Shown here one piece after another: positions 6,190 to 9,943 of a stretch of 9,943 bases of DNA. The stretch comes from an uncultured Erythrobacteraceae bacterium (GTDB taxonomy: Bacteria; Pseudomonadota; Alphaproteobacteria; Sphingomonadales; Sphingomonadaceae), in contig CAMLQG010000108.1 in assembly GCA_946482075.1 (NCBI GenBank), positions 1-9,943 of the forward strand. The letters run 5' to 3'. The first letter of the stretch is position 1. Every line of letters starts with the position of its first letter. The notes under the pieces are model-generated. The model searched no databases, was not told the origin of the DNA, and saw only the letters and a list, made by a program, of their open reading frames with translations. Made by a program: the position numbers and the translations under genes.

Positions 6190-6214
6190 GGAACAGCGAA
6201 CTTCACTTGGCGTT
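6190..6214 (+). promoter_or_regulatory. Candidate EcfG (general stress response) promoter for bamD
   Basis: GGAAC at 6190-6194 and CGTT at 6211-6214 are separated by exactly 16 bp, matching the GGAAC-N16/17-CGTT consensus reported for EcfG/SigT sigma factors in alphaproteobacteria. The site is on the coding strand in the 89-bp gap before bamD. Transcription would start near 6221, leaving a leader of about 20 nt. A direct repeat TTCACTTG (6202-6209, 6213-6220) overlaps the -10 element, and GTGAAG/CTTCAC (6184-6189, 6201-6206) forms a 6-bp inverted repeat around the -35 element. The sequence match is seen directly; stress control of bamD is inference. Confidence 0.55.
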
Positions 6215-6241
6215 CACTTGCCGGCTGGCTATAGGCAGCGC

Positions 6242-7051
6242 ATGCCCGTACTGCTCAAAGCCGCCCGCTCCTCGTTCAGGCCCGCCATTCTCGCTGGCGC
6301 CGCGCTCGCCATCGCTCTGACGGCCGGCTGCGGCGGCGCCCGCAACAAGAAGGATACGTCCTACGTCGCGCGCGACGTGGAGACGCTCTATGCCGCAGCC
6401 AAGGATCGGCTCGATCGCGGTTCGGTCCGCCAGGCAGCCGCGCTGTTCGACGAGGTGGAGCGTCAGCATCCCTATTCGCCCTGGGCCCGCCGCGCCCAGC
6501 TGATGAGCGCGTTCAGCTATTACGCCGCGCGCAATTACGACCAGGCGATCCAGTCGGCCCAGCGCTTCCTGTCGATCCATCCGGGCAACAAGGACGCGGC
6601 TTACGCCTATTACCTCGTCGCGCTATGCTATTACGAACAGATCAGCGACGTGGAACGCGACCAGAAGATCAGCGCCCAGGCGCTGCAGGCGCTGCAGGAA
6701 GTGGTGCGCCGCTATCCCGACAGCACCTATGCCGGCGATTCCCGTCTCAAGATCGATCTCGTACGCGATCACCTCGCCGGCAAGGAGATGGAAATCGGCC
6801 GCTTCTACGAGAACACCGGCAATGTCATCGCCTCGCGCGTCCGCTTTCAGACGGTGATCGAGAAATATGACGACACCAGCCACGCCGCCGAAGCGCTCTA
6901 TCGGCTGACGGAAACCAGCCTGATGCTCGGCATTCCGGAAGAGGCGGTGAAATATACAGCGGTGCTGGGCGCCAACTATCCGGGCAGCAAGTGGTATGAA
7001 CGCGCTTACGCGCTGGTGCAGAAGCACGCCCAGGGTGTCCAGGCGAGCTGA
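6242..7051 (+). CDS. bamD: Outer membrane protein assembly factor BamD (lipoprotein)
   Basis: A 269-residue TPR lipoprotein, part of the BAM complex that folds beta-barrel proteins into the outer membrane. Residues 1-29 form a lipoprotein signal: basic start, hydrophobic run AILAGAALAIAL, then TAGC with C30 as the lipidated cysteine. The mature part begins with a TPR (ARDVETLYAAAKDRLDRGSVRQAAALFDEVE), followed by HPYSPWARRAQLMSAFSYY, the typical BamD signature, then further TPR-like helices to about residue 262. The start at ATG 6242 places the signal peptide directly at the N-terminus; a TTG at 6218 in frame would lie inside the putative promoter. recN follows after 83 bp and then ligA, the usual order in sphingomonads and relatives. 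The usual upstream partner lpxC is not present; luxR is there instead. Confidence 0.93.
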   Translation: MPVLLKAARSSFRPAILAGAALAIALTAGCGGARNKKDTSYVARDVETLYAAAKDRLDRGSVRQAAALFDEVERQHPYSPWARRAQLMSAFSYYAARNYDQAIQSAQRFLSIHPGNKDAAYAYYLVALCYYEQISDVERDQKISAQALQALQEVVRRYPDSTYAGDSRLKIDLVRDHLAGKEMEIGRFYENTGNVIASRVRFQTVIEKYDDTSHAAEALYRLTETSLMLGIPEEAVKYTAVLGANYPGSKWYERAYALVQKHAQGVQAS

Positions 7052-7134
7052 TCCTTTCCTTTCGCGGTCTGTGTGCAACTCGCCCATGAGGCGGTGACGA
7101 GGTGGCTGGCTTGGGCTAGAACCCGTCCGGTCCC

Positions 7135-8799
7135 ATGCTGAGCCAGCTGTCCATCCGCAACATCGTGTTGATCGAGGCGCTCGATCTCGCATTCGATTCC
7201 GGGCTTGGCGTGCTCACCGGCGAAACTGGCGCGGGCAAGTCGATCCTGCTCGATGCGCTGGGCCTTGTGCTCGGCAATCGCGCCGATGCGGGGCTGGTCC
7301 GCGCGGGCGAGGAGCAGGCGAGCGTGACCGCCAGCTTCGATTTCCCGACCCTGCCCGAAAGCCTGCGTGCCGCTTTGGCGGAAGCCGAAGTGGAGGTCGA
7401 ACCGGGCGAGCCGCTGATCCTCAAGCGCCGCCTGAAGGCCGACGGCGGCAGCAAGGCGTCCGTGAACGATCAGGCGGTGGGCGTGGCGCTCCTGCGCGAA
7501 CTCGCGCCGGCGCTGGTGGAGCTGCATGGCCAGCATGATGATCGCGGGCTGGTCAATCCACGCGGCCATCGCCAGCTGCTCGATCGCTATGCCGGCGCGG
7601 ATGTCGCCGGCGTCGAGGATGCGTGGCGCATCTGGCGCGAGGCGGAGGACAGGCTCCGCGGAGCACGGTCGGCGATCGAGACGGCGCGTGCCGATCAGGA
7701 CCTGCTCCTCGCGCATCTGGCCGAACTGACGGCGATCGAACCGGCGGAAGGCGAGGAGGAACAGCTCGCCGGCGCGCGCGCTTCCATGCAGAAGGGCGAG
7801 AAGCTGGCCGACGATCTGGAGGCTCTGCGCCAGCTCTGGGCCGGTTCGGATTCGGCGCTCGCCAGCCTGCGCGGCGCGGCGCGCAGGCTGGACCGGATCG
7901 CGGAGGAACACGCGCTGCTGGCTGAAGCTCTGGCCGCATTGGACCGTGCGGTGATCGAGGCGAGCGAAGCGGAAGACAAGATTGGTCAGGCGGCCGAAGC
8001 GCTGGCGCATGATCCGGCCGAACTCGATCGGATCGAGGCACGCCTGTTCGAACTGCGCGCGCTTGCCCGCAAGCATCACTGCCAGGTCGACGAGCTGCCT
8101 GAGCGGATACGCGCCATGCGCGCCGCGCTGGACGCGATCGAGGGTGGGGAAGCCGAGCTCGGCGATCTGGAAAAGGCCGAACGGGATGCCCACGGCGTCT
8201 ATCGCGCGCGGGCCGAGGCGCTGCATGCCAACCGCGTCGCGGCGGCGCTGCGGCTGGATGAGGCGGTGGCGGCCGAACTCGCGCCCCTGAAGCTCGATGC
8301 CGCGCGCTTCCGCACCGCCGTGACCGAGCTGCCCGAGGAGCGCTGGAGCCAGCAGGGCATGGATGTGGTCGAATTCCTGATCGCGACCAATCCCGGCGCT
8401 GATTTCGCGCCGCTCGCCAAGATCGCCAGCGGCGGCGAGTTGTCGCGTTTCATCCTGGCGCTGAAAGTCGCGCTGGCGGAGCAGGGCGGAGCGGCGACCG
8501 TCATTTTCGACGAGATCGATCGCGGCGTCGGCGGCGCCGTCGCCAGCGCGATCGGCGAACGACTGGCGCGATTGGCGCAAGGCGGCCAGCTCCTCGCGGT
8601 GACGCATTCTCCCCAGGTCGCGGCGCGGGGCGATACGCATTACATGATCGCCAAATCCAGCGAAGGCACGGTGACGCGGACCTCGGTGATGTTGCTCGAC
8701 CAGGCCGGCCGGCAGGAGGAGATCGCCCGCATGCTCTCCGGCGCGGAGATCACCGACGAGGCCAGGGCGCAGGCCGATCGCCTGCTGGAGCGGGCGTGA
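7135..8799 (+). CDS. recN: DNA repair protein RecN
   Basis: A 554-residue SMC-like ATPase (E. coli RecN has 553) acting in double-strand break repair by recombination. The Walker A motif GETGAGKS is at 29-36, the ABC signature SGGELSRF at 432-439, the Walker B motif TVIFDEID at 455-462 with D459 and catalytic E460, and the switch-loop VTHSPQVAA includes H491. Between about 150 and 370 the chain is Ala/Glu/Leu/Arg-rich and predicted to be coiled coil, as in the family. The start ATG 7135 gives the standard MLSQLSIRNIVLIE beginning, though no strong ribosome-binding site precedes it. The stop overlaps a GTG that opens the frame of the DUF559 gene. Confidence 0.97.
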   Translation: MLSQLSIRNIVLIEALDLAFDSGLGVLTGETGAGKSILLDALGLVLGNRADAGLVRAGEEQASVTASFDFPTLPESLRAALAEAEVEVEPGEPLILKRRLKADGGSKASVNDQAVGVALLRELAPALVELHGQHDDRGLVNPRGHRQLLDRYAGADVAGVEDAWRIWREAEDRLRGARSAIETARADQDLLLAHLAELTAIEPAEGEEEQLAGARASMQKGEKLADDLEALRQLWAGSDSALASLRGAARRLDRIAEEHALLAEALAALDRAVIEASEAEDKIGQAAEALAHDPAELDRIEARLFELRALARKHHCQVDELPERIRAMRAALDAIEGGEAELGDLEKAERDAHGVYRARAEALHANRVAAALRLDEAVAAELAPLKLDAARFRTAVTELPEERWSQQGMDVVEFLIATNPGADFAPLAKIASGGELSRFILALKVALAEQGGAATVIFDEIDRGVGGAVASAIGERLARLAQGGQLLAVTHSPQVAARGDTHYMIAKSSEGTVTRTSVMLLDQAGRQEEIARMLSGAEITDEARAQADRLLERA

Positions 8800-8820
8800 G
8801 CAGTGAACGCATCTTCAAAG

Positions 8821-8856
8821 CCCCCTCTTCTTCAGAGGAGGGGGTTGGGGGTGGTG
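8821..8856. repeat. Left terminal inverted repeat of the DUF559 cassette
   Basis: The outer part, 8821-8844, folds on itself: CCCCCTCTTC pairs with GAGGAGGGGG around a TTCA loop, with a single G-U wobble in RNA. The inner part is a G-rich tract ending in GTGGTG. In RNA the outer part would form a 10-bp GC-rich hairpin directly after the recN stop codon, which could stabilise or end the recN message, although no T-run follows. The arm lies inside the longest possible DUF559 frame. Confidence 0.8.
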
Positions 8857-8876
8857 AAGGCCCCACGCGCGCCACC

Positions 8877-9260
8877 ATGCTCGAACGCGCCGCCACGATG
8901 CGCCGCGAACCCACGGAACCGGAAAAGCGCCTGTGGATAGCGTTGCGTGACAGCAGCCTCGACGGTTTCAAGTTCCGCCGGCAGGCGACGATCGGCGATC
9001 GGATCGTGGATTTCCTCTTTCCGGCGAAGGGACTAGTCGTCGAGGTTGATGGCGAGACGCATGATCGGGCCATGGACGTGCCACGTGACGAGGCGATGCT
9101 GCGTGATCGTGGTTTCATGCCTCTCCGGTTCACGAACGAGGACGTGATGCGCAATCTGGAGGGAGTTTTGCTGGTATTGCGTGAGACCCTTGATGCGCGG
9201 CCGGACCGTTGGCCCGGCACCACCCCCCAACCCCCTCCTCTGAAGAGGAGGGGGAGTTAA
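8877..9260 (+). CDS. DUF559 domain protein, Vsr-like endonuclease fold
   Basis: A 127-residue DUF559 protein of the PD-(D/E)XK/Vsr-related group. Visible family marks are [15 protein letters not shown] (11-25), FKFRRQ (31-36), IVDF with D45, the VEVDGETHD block (55-63) with E56, D58 and H62, and the closing [15 protein letters not shown] (76-90). D45 and E56-x-D58 are the expected metal-binding residues, so the nuclease site looks intact. The target is unknown. ATG 8877 is chosen because the domain starts soon after it. A GTG at 8796 overlapping the recN stop (GTGA) would add 27 residues, 12 of them read from the left repeat arm; ATG 8898 is another option. The last 15 or so residues, Pro/Arg-rich, are translated from the right arm, and the stop lies just beyond it. 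It is transcribed with recN and ligA. Confidence 0.85.
   Translation: MLERAATMRREPTEPEKRLWIALRDSSLDGFKFRRQATIGDRIVDFLFPAKGLVVEVDGETHDRAMDVPRDEAMLRDRGFMPLRFTNEDVMRNLEGVLLVLRETLDARPDRWPGTTPQPPPLKRRGS
9218..9254. repeat. Right terminal inverted repeat of the DUF559 cassette
   Basis: The arm matches the reverse complement of the left arm but for one extra C in the C-run and one base change. Its outer part, 9231-9254, is a perfect hairpin: CCCCCTCCTC, loop TGAA, GAGGAGGGGG. It encodes the C-terminal tail of the DUF559 protein. The purine-rich GGAGGGGGAG ends about 18 nt before the ligA ATG, too far for an ideal ribosome-binding site. The hairpin could reduce read-through or ribosome access to ligA. 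Confidence 0.8.
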
Positions 9261-9274
9261 GTGCCCGCTCAATC

Positions 9275-9943
9275 ATGACCGACCTCACCGAAGCCCAGGC
9301 CGCGAATGAGCTGATGCGGCTCGCCAGGCAGATCGCGCATCACAACCGGCTCTATCATGCCGAGGATGATCCCGAGATTTCCGACGCGGACTACGACGCG
9401 CTCGTCCGCCGCAATGCCGAGCTGGAAACGGCGTTCCCGCATCTGGTCCGGCCGGACAGCCCCTCGCAGCTCGTAGGGCATGAGGTCGCCGCCTCGCCTC
9501 TGTCGAAAGTGACGCACGAGGTTCGGATGATGAGCCTCGACAACGCCTTCGCGGATGAGGAAGTCGCGGATTTCGTGGCCCGCGTGCGGCGCTTCCTGGC
9601 GCTGCCGGACGATGCCGAAGTGGCCATGACGGCGGAGGACAAGATCGACGGGCTTTCCTGTTCGCTGCGCTATGAAGGCGGGCGGCTCGTGATGGCGGCC
9701 ACGCGCGGAGACGGGCAGGTGGGCGAGAATGTCACTGCCAATGTCGCCCATATCGCGGACATTCCGCAGCAGCTGGCCGGCGAGGCGCCCGATCTCTTCG
9801 AGATTCGCGGCGAGGTTTACATGTCGCGCGAGGCCTTCCGCGCGCTCAACCGCGCGCAGGAGGAAGCCGGGGGCAAGATCTTCGCCAATCCGCGCAATGC
9901 CGCCGCCGGATCGCTGCGGCAGAAGGATGCCGCCGTCACCGCC
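9275..9943 (+). CDS. ligA: NAD-dependent DNA ligase LigA, N-terminal part (runs off the window)
   Basis: The first 223 codons are present; the complete enzyme has about 670-720 residues. The N-terminal Ia domain is visible in [25 protein letters not shown] (about 16-40), whose Tyr and Asp residues bind NMN in the family. The adenylation motif KIDG at 123-126 contains the lysine that becomes AMP-linked (K115 in E. coli). Further on, [22 protein letters not shown] and [14 protein letters not shown] match conserved nucleotidyl-transferase segments. One residue before KIDG, Asp replaces the more usual Pro of EPKIDG. LigA seals nicks during replication and repair. The start is ATG 9275; no good ribosome-binding site lies at the normal distance, because the DUF559 cassette ends only 20 bp upstream. 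Confidence 0.97.
   Translation, partial: MTDLTEAQAANELMRLARQIAHHNRLYHAEDDPEISDADYDALVRRNAELETAFPHLVRPDSPSQLVGHEVAASPLSKVTHEVRMMSLDNAFADEEVADFVARVRRFLALPDDAEVAMTAEDKIDGLSCSLRYEGGRLVMAATRGDGQVGENVTANVAHIADIPQQLAGEAPDLFEIRGEVYMSREAFRALNRAQEEAGGKIFANPRNAAAGSLRQKDAAVTA

Larger units (their letters stand above)
8821..9254. mobile_element. Putative DUF559 cassette bounded by terminal inverted repeats
   Basis: A unit of about 434 bp holds a single DUF559 gene and is bounded by arms of 36 bp (8821-8856) and 37 bp (9218-9254). The arms are reverse complements except for one inserted C and one substitution. It sits exactly in the recN-ligA junction, 21 bp after the recN stop and 20 bp before the ligA start, and interrupts neither gene. 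No target duplication could be recognised at the outer edges. The nearly identical arms around one nuclease-like gene suggest a unit that moves or spreads as a whole, perhaps with help from its nuclease or from a host or related-element enzyme. This is inference: there is no transposase in it. Confidence 0.5.

Noticed and set aside
7006..8640. Long open frame of 544 codons on the minus strand opposite recN
   Set aside because: It is antisense to recN, whose motifs are complete. Its composition (Arg/Gln/Gly/His-rich, no recognisable domain) is that of a shadow frame in GC-rich DNA.
8821..9254. Cassette hairpins as intrinsic terminators
   Set aside because: Both stems are strong, but neither is followed by a T-run on either strand at the right place.
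8788..9270. Outer 8-bp inverted pair GAGCGGGC (8788-8795) and GCCCGCTC (9263-9270) around the DUF559 cassette
   Set aside because: The first copy is inside recN codons and the second is near the ligA start; neither touches the cassette arms, so chance similarity is the simpler reading.
1..9943. CRISPR array, tRNA or rRNA genes
   Set aside because: No regularly spaced direct repeats and no cloverleaf or rRNA-like segment were recognised; the gaps are short and accounted for above.

Overview
The window is GC-rich, densely coded and looks like the chromosome of an alphaproteobacterium, most likely a sphingomonad (Sphingomonadales). The pointers are the conserved order bamD-recN-ligA, a perfect match to the alphaproteobacterial EcfG (general stress response) promoter in front of bamD, a tandem EthD-domain protein, and GC-rich hairpin repeats. 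The species assignment is an inference from gene content only.

Left part (1-5432): five genes, all on the minus strand. In transcription order they are a winged-helix MarR-like regulator (4532-5056), a 67-residue small protein (4117-4320), a second, clearly paralogous winged-helix regulator (3437-4003), a protein made of two tandem EthD domains (2519-3292), and a membrane-anchored PQQ-dependent dehydrogenase of the glucose/quinate/shikimate family (128-2455). A divergent LuxR-type regulator (5433-6152, plus strand) faces away from the cluster across a 376-bp regulatory gap. Together these look like a small accessory metabolic/regulatory cluster: three regulators around an EthD protein and a periplasmic quinoprotein that would feed electrons to ubiquinone. 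The dehydrogenase lacks both histidines that line the glucose pocket of E. coli Gcd. The LuxR protein lacks the aspartate that normally holds the acyl-homoserine lactone. Both ligand assignments are therefore open.

Right part (6153-9943): the housekeeping line on the plus strand, bamD (outer-membrane assembly lipoprotein), recN (SMC-like repair ATPase) and the first 223 codons of ligA (NAD-dependent DNA ligase, running off the window). Between recN and ligA sits a compact element of about 434 bp. It consists of a DUF559 (Vsr-like, PD-(D/E)XK-fold) nuclease-like gene bounded by 36/37-bp inverted repeats that are themselves hairpins. This is the best candidate in the window for a poorly described mobile or selfish unit.

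Regulatory structure worth noting: a run of three inverted repeats, including a 16-bp perfect palindrome, upstream of the small-protein gene; a 9-bp inverted pair in the luxR upstream region; the EcfG-type promoter at bamD; and a dispersed-type inverted repeat at 31-109 just downstream of the dehydrogenase gene.
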